From Brachynemurus nebulosus (taxonomy: Eukaryota; Arthropoda; Insecta; Neuroptera; Myrmeleontidae): a stretch of 64,000 nucleotides of DNA. The translations under genes and the position numbers were made by a program. A model generated the notes under the pieces. It saw only the letters and a program-made list of their open reading frames with translations, searched no databases and had not been told where the DNA came from. Numbering within the stretch: the stretch's first letter is position 1; the number at the start of each line of letters is the position of its first letter. Location: positions 11,929,527 through 11,993,526 of the forward strand of contig JAPWDM010000013.1 of assembly GCA_035578155.1 (NCBI GenBank), read 5' to 3'. Below are positions 45,440 to 57,443 of this stretch, one piece after another.

Positions 45440-45660
45440 AAGGGGAGGTTTACTTGAGAGTCGCTAAAAAAATCTATTTTTTTTGCAGAAATTGGTAGTT
45501 AATTATGTGTAGAATAAGTTCCCAAAGTGATTTTACTGAAAGTAATTTAAGGGAAGGCTTACTTGAGATTTGATAAAAAAATCGATTTTTTTGCCGAAAT
45601 TGATAGCAAATTATGTATAGAATATGTTCCCAAAGTGATCTTACTGAAAATAATTTAAAA
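45440..45660. repeat. ~109-bp tandem duplication at the left end of the TTAA element
   Basis: AGGGGAGGTTTACTTGAGA and AGGGAAGGCTTACTTGAGA start the two copies. Both pass through AAAATC(T/G)ATTTTTTT, GTTCCCAAAGTGAT and TTACTGAAA. The duplication carries the TIR sequence with it, giving a second near-TIR internally. Confidence 0.85.
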
Positions 45661-46335
45661 ACAAGGTTCTTGCACATTAACCGAATCCAGCTTTCTATAA
45701 AAAAAAAAAGCTCAAAAAACGTAGTTCACGCAATAATGAGTATTAAATATAAAATTTTTAAAATACGTTTCTTTATATATATTTTATAATATCTCGGAAC
45801 TATATTTTTGGAATTGGCGGACACGATAACTCAAAAACTATCCGATGGATCCTTTTTTTTAATTTTTTATTTTAAAGGTAATTCAATTCTTCGGCACCTC
45901 TACCTAAGTTCGATACACTTTCAATATTTTTTTTTTTATTTTTAAGTTTACTTTAAAGAGCGAAAAATAAGATAAAAATCGTAATCAAAAGTTCAAACTT
46001 CCGCCATTTTTTTTCTTTCAGCAATTTATTGATATTATAGGTGGAGGTGCCGGTACTCTTCATATATTTTATATATCTTTTTTGTTTTTGGATTTCGGTG
46101 GTTTATTACCGGCGCTAGGATGTCCGCCAACAAGGCATTGGATTTTCGGATCGTCACACTGCAGTATCTATAAAATGGACAATTTTTTATATTTTTCCTT
46201 GAAAAATTTCTTTTTGTATAGTTTAATACTTAATAAATACGTGTACAAAATTTGAAATTGATATTTACTTCCGTTCTTGAGAAAAAAATTCTAGAAAAAT
46301 ACATAATTTTTAAGCACTCTCGAGTAAACCTCCCC
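45442..46335. mobile_element. TTAA-flanked element, 894 bp (piggyBac-type target)
   Basis: The ends GGGGAGGTTTACTTGAGAGT and ACTCTCGAGTAAACCTCCCC are inverted with one mismatch. TTAA flanks each side (45438-45441, 46336-46339). TTAA duplication is the piggyBac hallmark, though piggyBac tips more often begin CCC. At the left, a ~109-bp unit is tandemly duplicated. No transposase is present. Confidence 0.78.
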
Positions 46336-46339
46336 TTAA

Positions 46340-46880
46340 TAATTTTTATTATATTTTAAAACTACCTTTTTTCATTGATGAAATAATAAATTTATAAATT
46401 GAATTACTAGTTAATTATTGTAGGTTCTCTATTGAGCAAACTTTAGGTCGGATTCAGACTAGTCAGGAATCATTTTAAAATCATATTTCTTTTTTTCAAG
46501 ATCTGTTTCTGTTAAAATATTTTAAATTCGTTCTATTCTGTACTATACGTATATATAAATTCATCGTATCTAAAAGATATGTATTTTCCACGAATTTCCA
46601 TATACATATAGTTTTTCGAAATACTTAAACTGCACAACTTTATGTTTTATCAACACTTGAAAGATAAACACAAGTTAAATAATATTATATTAAACTAGAA
46701 ACTAAATGGAATTTCAATTGTCTATCTAAACAATATTTTACATATATACATGATACCGGGGTTATCACAATACTGGTACACATAATAAATAAATGTGAAT
46801 AGAACAAACTATGGCCAGAGTTGCAAGATTTACTGTCATTTTAATTGTTTTATTGTGTTGTTAAAACCACGTTTTTCTAC
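46340..46880. other. No gene seen
   Basis: AT-rich sequence, nothing recognised. Confidence 0.4.
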
Positions 46881-47314
46881 AAAATACACAAGTGCTTCGA
46901 TTGGGAGAAAGAAAAATGCGTATGTACTGGTCGCACGGATATAAAAAAAAAAACATTAAAAATTTTTTATGTAAACAAATCATCATATATATGTATACAG
47001 GGTGGAATTTTAATAACTCTTATAACTTTTGGTGAATTTCGATAAAATTTTACCGATGATTTTGAATGAAATTTGTCGGAAACAACATAGGTTAAAACTT
47101 AGTTATATGTTGTTTCCAGCAAGTACCGTTCTAATTCATCCTAAAATTTTTTCGAAATTCATCACCAAAAGGTATAAGAGTTATTAAAATTCCACCCTGT
47201 ATACATATATAATGATTTGTTTACATAAAAAATTTTTAATATTTTTTTCTTATATCCGTGTGACCAATACATACGTATTTTTCTTTTTCTCAATCGAAGC
47301 ACTAGTGTATTTAT
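46881..47314. mobile_element. 434-bp near-perfect palindrome (foldback element)
   Basis: Left-arm blocks ACACAAGTGCTTCGATTG, TACGTATGTACTGG-like, ACGGATATAA, TTTTTTATGTAAACAAATCA and ATGTATACAGGGTGGAATTT are mirrored in order in the right arm. At 46998-47199 the sequence has the look of a complete TA-flanked MITE (CAGGGTGG ... CCACCCTG). The inner and outer inverted repeats have the same centre within about 1 bp. So they are more likely one structure than an element inserted in another. Confidence 0.8.
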
Positions 47315-47486
47315 TTATTTATTTATTTATTTTGTTTTTGTATTGCAACTTGTCAAAATAAAAGTTTAGATATGACGAAGGAGGAAACTAGAAAAAACCC
47401 CGCAAAGAAATTTTACTTTTAACGGCATTGTGATAGTACGTGCACGCATCACGACCTTGTCGTCCAATTATAAATGAATGCATAAG

Positions 47487-47521
47487 GGCTACGATGGTCC
47501 ATTGACCTTCGTAGCCCTAAT
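47487..47521. repeat. Short hairpin
   Basis: AAGGGCTACGATGGTC and GACCTTCGTAGCCCT form a 15-bp stem with two mismatched positions around a 4-5 base loop. It is not followed by a T-run, and no function is evident. Confidence 0.6.
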
Positions 47522-49399
47522 TACTTGTCATTTTTAAGTATGCTAATATATTCATTACAATTTAGTGTTCGAAATTAGTCGACGTAGTCAGCATTCAACG
47601 TCCTTACTCTACTCTTCTGCTCTGTTCAATTGTTTCCTCTATATATTGAATCTAATGATAGTTTTTGTTTTTATTCAATAACGACTATGTATATACGAAT
47701 AAGCGACAAATTGTAAGTTTTTGAATCGCAAACATGAAAGTATAGTATCGGAGTTATTTATCTTTCAAGTTATAACTTGTGAAATATATAGAAAACCGCT
47801 CCTCTTAATATAATACAAAACTACAAATGCATTTCAAAATGCGAATGTGCCCTTTTGTGATTTATCCCTTTAATTCCAATTAAAGAGCCATATTCATAAC
47901 ACTCTGCTCAATATTAATTGTTACATACATTTCTATAAAAAGATTCGCCAGCTGCGTTTTGGACGTGCATCGAGTCAAGGTTCCTCAGTGGCTGTTACGG
48001 TTTATCTAAAAATATAGTTGAAAAGAATTTCTGTTTAGTTTACCCATAAAACATAATATAAACTTCGAAATTCAATATTTCGCAAATGAAGCTTAAGAAT
48101 GAAAAATGGTTAAAAGAACTTAAATTTTATTTTAAAAGATCTTTCGAAGGATATCCCCTACGATAGAGTATGTGCAATTATTTTCAAATAAAATTGCAGA
48201 AAACGAAAGCTTCACCATTTTCCCGAATTTTCCTTAATGATTTGGACTTGAATTGAAACTGAAGAACATTGCTTCTTACTTTCCTCAACTGCAAATTACT
48301 CTTTAAATTTTCGAAAATTTGTTTGCCTAAATCTCCGAAAATTTCCAACACAACCTAGCCGAAATAATTTTGAGTGTTTTTAGCAGGTCCCAGTAATGGT
48401 AGCGCTACTGTTGGATCAAAATTTTATAAGTTACGGAAAGGAGAGCAACCCATTCGCCACCCTAACAGCTTATTGATGGGGCATTTCGCAAACGGGGTGT
48501 AAGTATGAAAAATGGTAGACGGAACCACAACTTTTACCCCTATTTACCCCTGTTTCTCAATACGTTTCATAATTTCGTGTTCATGGGCCCAAAGATGTAA
48601 AAATTATAAGGTCGGGTGACACACGGACATAATAGTTTAGAGATTATTCTTCGGAGCCCTAAACACGTACAATATTCAAAATGAAATATCATCAAAACAC
48701 TTTTTTTATTCGTTTTCAGTCCCCGGCTGCGGGTAAAAATATAACAAACCATTTACCTACTTGGGTCCCGACTAGAAATTTATTATTGTTTTTTTGCTGA
48801 AAAATATTATTCATTTCAGAAAGTAATTACCATTTCAATAAGGAACAAATAACACGATGGCACGCGAGACGCACACAAGGAAGCCCCGGACACAAAAAAA
48901 GGACCAGCTACGACCGAAAAAAAAATGACCAAATTTATTTGATATTGAATAAAAACGGACAAAGTGTTTGCTATTCATTCATTGTCGGGATGCAAGCGAG
49001 GAGGGAGGGTAGTTTCTTTCATCCATTCTCAACGGTGATGCTCCCAATTTTACTCGCTTCTCTGTGTTGGCCGTTGTATTGATATCTACGTATGTTAAGC
49101 TAAGCTGAGAGATGTAGTACGTGTAGATATTAGTGTAGAATTTTAATACCGGACACATTCAAATGTCGTCCCCCTGTTATATAACTATGTGCTGCAAGCC
49201 TGTAGTAGCTCATTTATGTATGTATGTAATCAGGAGTATGTAATAATTTGTCTTACTGACATATGAAAAAGGGACAATGAGTTTCCTATTATATTTTCTT
49301 TGTTGTACATCTCTAAACGCTTGTACAAGGTGTTTCAGTTATTACCAACCATCTTATTTTTGGAACATGCTGAGACGAGGCGGTTGGGCTCAGTAATTG
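47522..49399. other. 1.9-kb stretch, no gene seen
   Basis: AT-rich with a moderately GC-richer patch at 48975-49075. No conserved motif, splice-bounded exon or repeat ends were recognised. 49330-49347 (AGGTGTTTCAGTTATTAC) resembles the tip of a Tc1-like MITE with no partner. Confidence 0.4.
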
Positions 49400-49830
49400 A
49401 AAAGGGATTTGTATATAAGCATTCATAAATTATATCAGAAGAAACCAATGAAAAAGACAATTTCGTTCAAAGGTTACAAAAAACTGAAATTTATTTTACA
49501 ACTTGTTGTTGGAAATTGAAATTTCTAAAATTTATATTTCGATTATCGATTGGAACTTGTTGCAAAATTTCATAAATTTTCAGTTCTGATAAGAGATATA
49601 AGAGGCTTAACATAATTGAGACCTTTTGTCACGCCTGTCGTCTAAGGTCCACTTATATTCATAAACAAGATCCATAAAAAATCTACAAAAATAACAATTT
49701 TTTTTAATTTTTCCAAAAAGTTAGGAATGACGATAACTCCAGAACTATTAACCAAAATGTGTCAAAATTTTGCTCCTTTTAATGCCACATGTATAGAATT
49801 ATTCTGAGCGTGGTTTCGTTTCTCTGGCCC
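49400..49830. repeat. Dispersed repeat R2, copy B
   Basis: Inverted, diverged counterpart of 20950-21520 (shared blocks listed there). Confidence 0.55.
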
Positions 49831-51140
49831 CAATAGATCTGAAGATATTCACTAATTTCGGCGGCAACATATGTACATGTTTCCTTGGGAATTTTTCATT
49901 TTCTGGATTCCTTAGTTCCTGGATTTCATATGCTCAAATTGGTCTGACTATCATATTTTCCCTTCTTATAAGTGTAACTTGGATATGTGGTCTATCTGGA
50001 TGGAAATGTAAAAGTTTTCCTCAAAATTTGAAATATTCACTGAAACTGGGTACTATAAACTTCTTTTATTCGGGTCGAATATACCCGAATAAACTTCTTT
50101 TATTCGAGTATACTCGACCTGCTTACCGAATTTACAACGATATTATTCTCTTACGTTTGTACTCGGTAGGTACTCTGTCGGGTAGGCTCGGCCCACCATC
50201 GAGTATACTCCTTTTTGGGATAGGGATCCAAAAATGGCAGGGGAACCAATAAAAGTTTTCACTGTAAAAATTTACCAGCGATATGCAACATATTGATCTT
50301 CGAATATTTCTGAACATATTTTATCACTTTATAAAATATGTTTCCTGAATTTTAAAAAAAAAAATATATATTGTTACATCCGGTAAACGCTTTTGCATGA
50401 ATGTGCCTCACTTTTTTTTTTTAAATTTCATAATAATTCCTTTTTATTTGGCTCAACAATCCTTTTTACACAGCATTATTTTATTCGTATCATACCCATA
50501 GTTGTGATGTAGGTATTTACATTGTGAAAAGTTTTTGTGCACCGCGAACGACAAAAAGTCCGGTTCGCATAGACAACGTACCACGATGCCGGTTCCGTAC
50601 TCATCATCAAAATCCGGTACCCGTACCCGTACAAAATTTCTGTTTGATATATCATTTAGGTATTTGTGTTTGTCCGGGGAAATATTTTTGAAATAATTTT
50701 ATAATTCATCTTAACTATAATTGTTACAGCGTTACCCCCATTTATTCTACGTGACTAATTTTCCAAATCCTTTTTTCACCGAGGCATACTATTTACAACT
50801 GTACAAATAAAAGCGGTGTATTCTCGTCGTTGGCGTGTGGGTTTTGGTTTGGGCCCGGTTGTTATAAATCTGACAAAATTTTATATCTATGTTTAAATTA
50901 TTATTAAAATAATAATAGGAAAACTTCTTATTTTAACGATAATTTAAATTATTTAATTTTCGTGGAAAATTGTATTAAGTTTTTGTGTGTGTTGTGTCTT
51001 AATTAATTTTCAGAAAGTATTATTGAAGACAATGTCGTCTATTTTCTGGAAATTATTTAATAAATTCTTCTATTGTTGTTATTGAGTTTTAAGCTACCTA
51101 CCTACCTGACAAGTACGAAATTGGAAATGGGTAATTCCAT
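49831..51140. other. Stretch with short hairpins, no gene seen
   Basis: 50067-50094 contains TTATTCGGGT ... ACCCGAATAA around a 7-base loop. The next ~130 bp repeats related ATACTCGA and GGTACTC motifs in both orientations. 50555-50640 is a GC-richer CCGGTACCCGTACC-type patch. No gene was recognised. Confidence 0.4.
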
Positions 51141-51505
51141 GGTCACTTACATTACAATTTGATTTAAAATTGGGATTAAAATCTTTTGAGTTTTCCACTA
51201 AAAGTTAGTCAAATTAAATCGAATACGATTTGAACTTTTAAACAAAGGAAATCAAAAAACAAAAAATGTATATAAATTTTTTTATACAAGATAATTCAAA
51301 AAGGAACATAATTTTTCATTTTTTATACAATGAAAATTTTCTGCTCTGTTTTCATAACAAACAGCTTCATTTAAAGAAATTTAAAGAAAAAATGTTTCAA
51401 TAAATTATTTTAATAAGAAATTTCATAAAATATTATATATTTTTGATAACAATGTAACTTTTAATCGGTCACTTACATTACACCTCTTTGGTCACTTACA
51501 TTACA
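51141..51505. repeat. Three copies of GGTCACTTACATTACA
   Basis: Identical 16-mers start at 51141, 51467 and 51490. Spaced identical motifs of this size resemble the subterminal motif repeats of the pogo-like elements elsewhere in the window, but no inverted partner or element ends were found. Confidence 0.6.
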
Positions 51506-52054
51506 GTCACTTTAAAACAAGTTTTGTTAAAAAGTAAGTAGTTTTTTAGTTTGACTTTTTGGAAAATATGATAGATAACAAAGATAAAAGTTTATTTTTA
51601 GTAATTAAAAAAACTTCTGTCGGTTTTGATAACCTTCATTACTCAAATTCGTAGCTTGACAAAAAATCAAAATAATACTCAAAACGAGTATAATGATTAT
51701 TTCAGCAGAATGAAAAAAGTAAATTTAGCTGTATTTTAATATTCACTTGAAAAAAATCACAAGTTACGGTATTTTTTGATCAGAAGGGGGATTAGGTGAT
51801 TTGATTAGATAAAATTGAAGGATAAAGTTTTGGAGAAAAATCACCAACAGTTACTAATCAAAATTAAGTATTTATTTGCGACGTTTCGAAAACATTAAAT
51901 TTTCATCATCAGGCAAGTATTTTTTTATTAAATATTACATTTTTAAGCTAAATTTTCAGAATAAAAACAATTAGGTACAGATAAAAAATAAAATAAAAAA
52001 ACGTTGTAATCAGTTATTTAGTCATTTGAGCATCAAGTAGACATGATGTAGATT
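51506..52054. other. No gene seen
   Basis: AT-rich sequence, nothing recognised. Confidence 0.4.
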
Positions 52055-52795
52055 AATTATTTTCATTTTGCTTCCGAGACTACTAAAGTAGCGGAAGCAC
52101 TGTGATCACTTTTGAAAAATAAAAAATTTGTTCTCTCCAAAATCAAATTTTTTACGCACATTTTACGTTTTAGAGCTTCCTGAACAATTTTGGTTTGGGC
52201 TGTCCGTCTGCCTGTCCGTCTGTGTGTCTCCAATTTTGCACCAAGTGGCATAACTTCCGAACTATTCGATTGTTTTTAATGAAATTTTCAGAAATTATGC
52301 AGTTTGGCTCCGCGATGGTCCCCTATGAATTTAATCAAAATCGGAGTAACGGTAGCAACGCCGCTACCATGTCATTCCAAAATTGCACCAAGTGGCATAA
52401 CTTCGGAGCTACTCAATTCTTTTTTATGAAATTTTCAGAAATTATGTAGTTTGGTTCCTATATGGTCCCCTGTGAATTTAATCGAAATCGGAGTAACGGT
52501 AGCTACGCCGCTACCATGAAGTCCCATTAAATGTCAATATCTTATTTACTGCTAGTCCTATCTCGCTCAAATTTTTAGGGTATATTGGGGGTTAGGTTCT
52601 AAAATATTTTTGCTATTATTTTATAATTTAGCCTTTAAGTCTTTTGAGTTACAACAGTTTTTTATAAACTTCAAGGTGAAAATATAATTTCACGGTATAT
52701 AATATGTATATTTGGTAGAATACTGTTTTAAAGCCTTTTACGACTACGAGGAAGCTGTGTGCCCACCCTATTGGCAGCGTATTTTTAATTTTTAC
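52055..52795 (+). repeat. Dispersed repeat R1, copy B
   Basis: Inverted counterpart of 905-1645, with very high similarity by eye throughout, including the internal ~140-bp duplication. The 84-codon plus frame at 52195-52449 and the 62-codon minus frame at 52063-52251 derive from the repeat and are not genes. Confidence 0.85.
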
Positions 52796-53749
52796 TAAAA
52801 TTCCATCATTTCATGGAATTGCCCTTTTTATATCAAAGGAATATTTTTCAGTATTTCTATATTGTAATATCCAGACTAATTATAATATTGTTCACGCCAG
52901 TAAAAATTCAATATTGTCAATTCATTTAATTTGGGCACCTTTGAAGAATACTACAACAAAAAAAAATTACCTCTAGGCAACTTTTTGGTCTCTGTTACAG
53001 CTTCGAGCTAAAACTAATTTCGGTTTTCCGTGACAACACCACCAAACATGTATATACATAAATAAATTAACACAGTCAGTTGATGAATGAGAAACAATTC
53101 AACGAGCCAGTTGATTGTGTCTATCTGTGGGCAGCGAACACAAAATACGAAATACTCGAGAAAAATACAAAAAAAATGTACAAAACCACTTGAAGCGATA
53201 TTAGGTTGAATTAAAGAAAATAAATACATTACGGGACTTATTTGATTAGTTACATCGTATGGAACTAGGTGGCTCTATTTAACTCTCTCGAGCTCGTTTG
53301 CGAGCTGTAGGTATATGTTGAAGGAGTATTTACCAAATATATCCATCTATACATCTATTTTCGGATTACGTGACGAAACGTAGCCTTAATGAAGCTCGAT
53401 TCGGCAAAAAGAGAAAAATATGACGAAGGAAAAAATTCAGGAAATATGTGCTGCTGTAACTAGACTTACAGGCAGCGACGATATCTTGTGCAAAAATACC
53501 TTTGTATGTATGTAGGTGTATGTGAGTTTGTAGTTGAACGGTGTACGTGGTATACACATATAGCTCCACTCTTTAGCTCCACAACATTAGTCTAGTACCT
53601 ACCTGAATATATCCTATTTATTACGATAAGTAGAGAGAGATTATTCGAGTATGTGGCCCATTTTGCTTTACACAAATTTTGAAAATATTTCCTAAACACA
53701 GTAGTTGGTTTTGGGGAGTTCTTGGTCTACCGCTTATAGAGAAAAAGCC
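52796..53749. other. No gene seen
   Basis: AT-rich sequence without recognisable features. Confidence 0.4.
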
Positions 53750-53752
53750 TAA

Positions 53753-54226
53753 GGCTGGTCGCACATTGGATACGATTTGTACGTACGTATTTATACGACT
53801 CTTTTCGTACGAATTGAGCTCGCACACTGGTTACGTGTTTGTCCGACACTATCAGTTAATTATTGTCAGTTCTCTGATAACATTCATTCGACATGAATCT
53901 ATATCTTTTAGAAAATTGTCTTGTAACACGTAAACTACGTCGTCGTCTTTATCGTAGAACCGAGTAGGTAAACGAATTATATGCAAAAAGGGATGAATTT
54001 GGTGAATTTCATCATGTAATGACAGATTTGTACGTAAACGTAAAAATAAATTCAAACAAACTTGAATTGTGTCGGATGTCGTAACTGTACGTATGTATAC
54101 ATATGACTGAATCGTATATAGTGTGAGAGCTCCCATAATACATCATCTATCAGAAACGATCGTATGTACTCGTATGTATACGTACAACTGAATTTCGTAC
54201 GTAATCGTATCCAGTGGGCGACCGGC
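53753..54226 (+). mobile_element. Harbinger-type element, ~474 bp
   Basis: The ends TAAGGCTGGTCGCACATTGG then ATACGATT (left) and AATCGTAT then CCAGTGGGCGACCGGCTTA (right) are inverted with a few mismatches. TAA is on the left and TTA on the right in place of an identical 3-bp duplication. GGTCGCACACTGGATACG-type ends and 3-bp TWA targets are characteristic of PIF/Harbinger. A transposase N-terminal relic inside supports this. It is a deletion derivative. Confidence 0.8.
53893..54084 (+). pseudogene. Harbinger transposase N-terminal relic
   Basis: From ATG at 53893 one frame runs 63 codons to TAA with a single internal TAG after RRLYRRTE. The second part reads KRDEFGEFHHVMTDL and ends near LCRMS. 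This matches the Harbinger N-terminal pattern (Arg-rich start, R-x-E-F-G-E-F/Y-H-x-L, then a Y/F-R-M-S block). The DDE catalytic region is missing. In-frame stop plus truncation make it a pseudogene. Confidence 0.7.
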
Positions 54227-56032
54227 TTAATTCTAGATGCGTCAACTTTAATGCCGGCCAGGGTCAGTTTTCGGTAATTTTCGTGAAGTTTCGGTGAGGC
54301 TCAGATTAATTTTTGCTCTAGGTGGCTGTAATTTTGAATAAATTGGTAACTTTTGGTAGTTTTTGACAGCTAAGGTTTAATTTTGGTGATAATTTTCATT
54401 GTTCTGCAATCCATCAACAACAATGCAATTTTCAGTTTAGCCAAATATTAAATTACAAAAACTACACATGATTGCTAGAATTTGTCGAAAATTGAGTCGG
54501 GTCATTAAAAAAGCTAGTTGAAACTAGTAACCAAGATATCTGAAACTATACTTAATTAAAATCAGTGCTTTTTAACCTCTCCAAAGCCCCTACAAAGTTT
54601 CTTTCTTGCCAAAGCAAACAATTTATTTAGGGAATTATTTAGGTAAGAACAAATAGAATGAAACCAGAGTCAGTAATGCCCGAATTGATAGATCTGGCTG
54701 TAATCCTCATAACTATCGCCTCTTGTGAAGGTTTTAGGATAGTTTCTCTTCACATTTCTGCCCGTATTATTCTCTCATCAAAGACTGGAGTGTTTCCATC
54801 TGCGATTTTTCGCATTCACACATTCACCAACTTTTCTTAACGTCCACTCACATCATAAATAGCAAGGAGCGCCACCTTATTGACTACAATTGAAAAAGTT
54901 AAACACTAAATATATGGCTTAAAGTTGGACCATTTACTTTGGTAACATTTCTCGTTATTGATTTCGAATTGAAATTTTGCCGACGTGGATGATTTCATTC
55001 TTGAATATCAAACTGATCGTTATTGTACTCCTCAAAAAGACGTCTCTATATATATATACATCATATACCTTTTATACGTGTCTGTCTGTATACACATATG
55101 TAGGTACTTAATAAATAATATTATTGATTACCGACACTCATCTATATATTCCTTCCCGCCACCCTCGCCCAACTATTTTACCTTTACAACAGCCGTCGAC
55201 GCCGTTTCTTCTTCCAACCGTGATCGATATCGAATGTAATTCCCACTAACCTTATTCAACGTTCAATGTTCGTGTCTATTGAGAAATAACGTTTCTATAT
55301 TGGTATGAATGTGTGACATGGTATAGGCAGATGGCGTGTCGGAAAATTGATGCAATAAAATTTTAATTTAATTAAGAAATAAAAATAGAAAAAGAAAATG
55401 TAGTATACAATTCTGTGATTGGAAATGTATTTTTCCGTCTATTACTTATCAAAGATAGGTTTTATTTGTAGATAAATTGAATCGATTATTTTTTGTAACG
55501 ACAGACGCATCTGATATCGTAGTGGGTGCCGTTTCTTTCTCTTCAGGTTTTTCATTGCCAATTAGATTTTCGCGAAAATATCCATTTTTCCCGATTACAG
55601 TTAAATTAATTCGTAACACAATATTAAATTTTAGTAAGTTATTTTAAATTTAGTTTTAAAATTTACTTTTACTCCTGTTGAAGAACACAATTGTTGAGAA
55701 AGTTAGGCATTATTCAAAGGTGTGGAGGAATTTTCATTACTCACTACCTTTTTGATCAATGAAATTACCGCATTAACCATTATTCAATGGGCTGGCGTTT
55801 GTTTTGTGTATAATATATATACGTATCAATTATTAATTTCAAATATGTTGCATAGTAACATCTAAGTAAACAAAGTAGCTTGTATTTTGTTTTCATCGTT
55901 TGTACATATATAAACATTTAATGAAATTAGAGTTAGATTAAAAATTGAATTCTTTTGATTTAAAAATATTTAATTTTATTTAAATAAAAAAACAAAAAAG
56001 TCGTAAAAAAATATCGTATTCTACTCGCTTGC
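54227..56032. other. 1.8-kb stretch, no firm gene
   Basis: A minus-strand segment near 54650-54835 reads as possible decayed coding sequence (IADGNTPVFDERIIRAEM then RETILKPSQEAIVMRITA), with in-frame TGA codons between and before the pieces. I do not recognise it. Elsewhere the DNA is AT-rich with a pyrimidine-rich patch (55150-55215). Confidence 0.3.
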
Positions 56033-56120
56033 AATGGCTATTACTCACTCAGATGCATTACGACACTCGCTTCGCAAGCTCGGCTCGTGTCGCAATTTCA
56101 TCTTCGTGAGTAATAGCTAT
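56033..56120. repeat. Hairpin, possible tiny MITE
   Basis: ATGGCTATTACTCAC and GTGAGTAATAGCTAT form the outer stem. Inside, ACGACACTCGCTTCG and CTCGGCTCGTGTCG form a second partly matched stem. Locally GC-rich. Confidence 0.65.
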
Positions 56121-56325
56121 CATTACCAGCTTGTTGCTGTAAATATAAGTATCCAAGTTTATAATTTCTAAATATAGTTTCTTGGTAATTCTTTACTATT
56201 TGCTTTTTACCTTAATTTTACAATAATAGTTAAATTACTTATTAAAGTAAAAAAGAATTTATTTTTTGAAAATTTTCGATGTGATTATATGAGACTGGTT
56301 AAGAACTGAGAACGGTGTACACACA

Positions 56326-56526
56326 GGGCTGGCGAAAGAAATGACGAGGCCTCGGGCACATCAAAAAATTATCAAACATTTTTCCAATTTTTCCTCCAAA
56401 AATACAGTTGACGAGCAAAAAGAAAAAACGTCTTCTCAATTTGTACGGAGCCCTAATCGGGGCTCCGAGCCCCCTTTTTAACCCGCGTCCCCGGCCAATT
56501 GCCCCACCTGATAAATAAACTGACAA
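56326..56526. mobile_element. GC-rich transposon-like fragment
   Basis: It begins CAGGGCTGGCGAAAG with an AGGCCTCGGGCAC segment, and later GGGGCTCCGAGCCCCC, similar in style to the hAT MITE at 28284. The right border was not found and no duplication is visible. The 75-codon minus frame is not a recognised protein. Confidence 0.35.
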
Positions 56527-57435
56527 ACTTTCCAGACATAATTATCAACAGAAAAATTAATTTGAAAATTTGAAAATTAAATTGTAAAACGTTCTCTCTG
56601 TAAATTATGATATCAAATTTTTTCTCTAAATAAATAAAAAAGAAAATTACTTGAAAGAATATTTATTTAAATCAAAATTATAAAATTGTTAGTTTTAAAT
56701 TAGAAAATCAACAAGAATATTTTTTCTTAGTTTTTAGTACGTTTACCGTCCGTATTTGAATACTCGAAAATAAAACGAATTTTTTGTTTACTTTTTTGAA
56801 AAATATATCAAATTATTTTCGCATAGGTAGTCGGTTTTTTGGTAACCGCTAGCAATATTTAATATTTTATCCCCACATTTCCCGATAATTAGTTTTTCTT
56901 CAACATGTTTTTCCTATCTTCAAAGATTTGTATAAATTCGAGAAAAAAAAATATCACCAAATTAAAAAATTTTCATTTTCGGCAAACACATTTTTTATAA
57001 TTAAAAAATAATATTTACCATCAAAGAAGGACATTTTTGTGGTTTTTAGAATGGACAATGTAAAAACAGATGCAGATTTCAAACAAAATTTTTTCTGCGA
57101 AAAATATCAGGGGTCATATTAGCTTAAGGGCATTTTTTTTTTTTTTAATATATATTCTGAACAACGCTGCTTATTTGGAAACAATCTGTTTTAGACAGTA
57201 GATTAGTATCATAAATATTCAGAAAAGAACAAGAATTTTCGAGGAAAAGTTTTATCCTTGGAGTAAACTAATTTTCTCAACATTAGAATGGATTTTTCGA
57301 TATTCTAAAGTACGCTTGTATTTACAAATCAGTGACAATTGAACGAAATTATTTTATTCTAAAATCTTCATTTTGTTGGTTTTAACGGGTTTTTATCATT
57401 TTGAATTTAGTAACTCAAAAGTTCTTAAACCGCTA
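56527..57435. other. No gene seen
   Basis: AT-rich sequence without recognisable features. Confidence 0.4.
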
Positions 57436-57443
57436 GTTGAAAG

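Noticed and set aside
47487..47521. Rho-independent-style terminator
   Set aside because: It is a hairpin without a T-run, in eukaryotic DNA with no adjacent gene.
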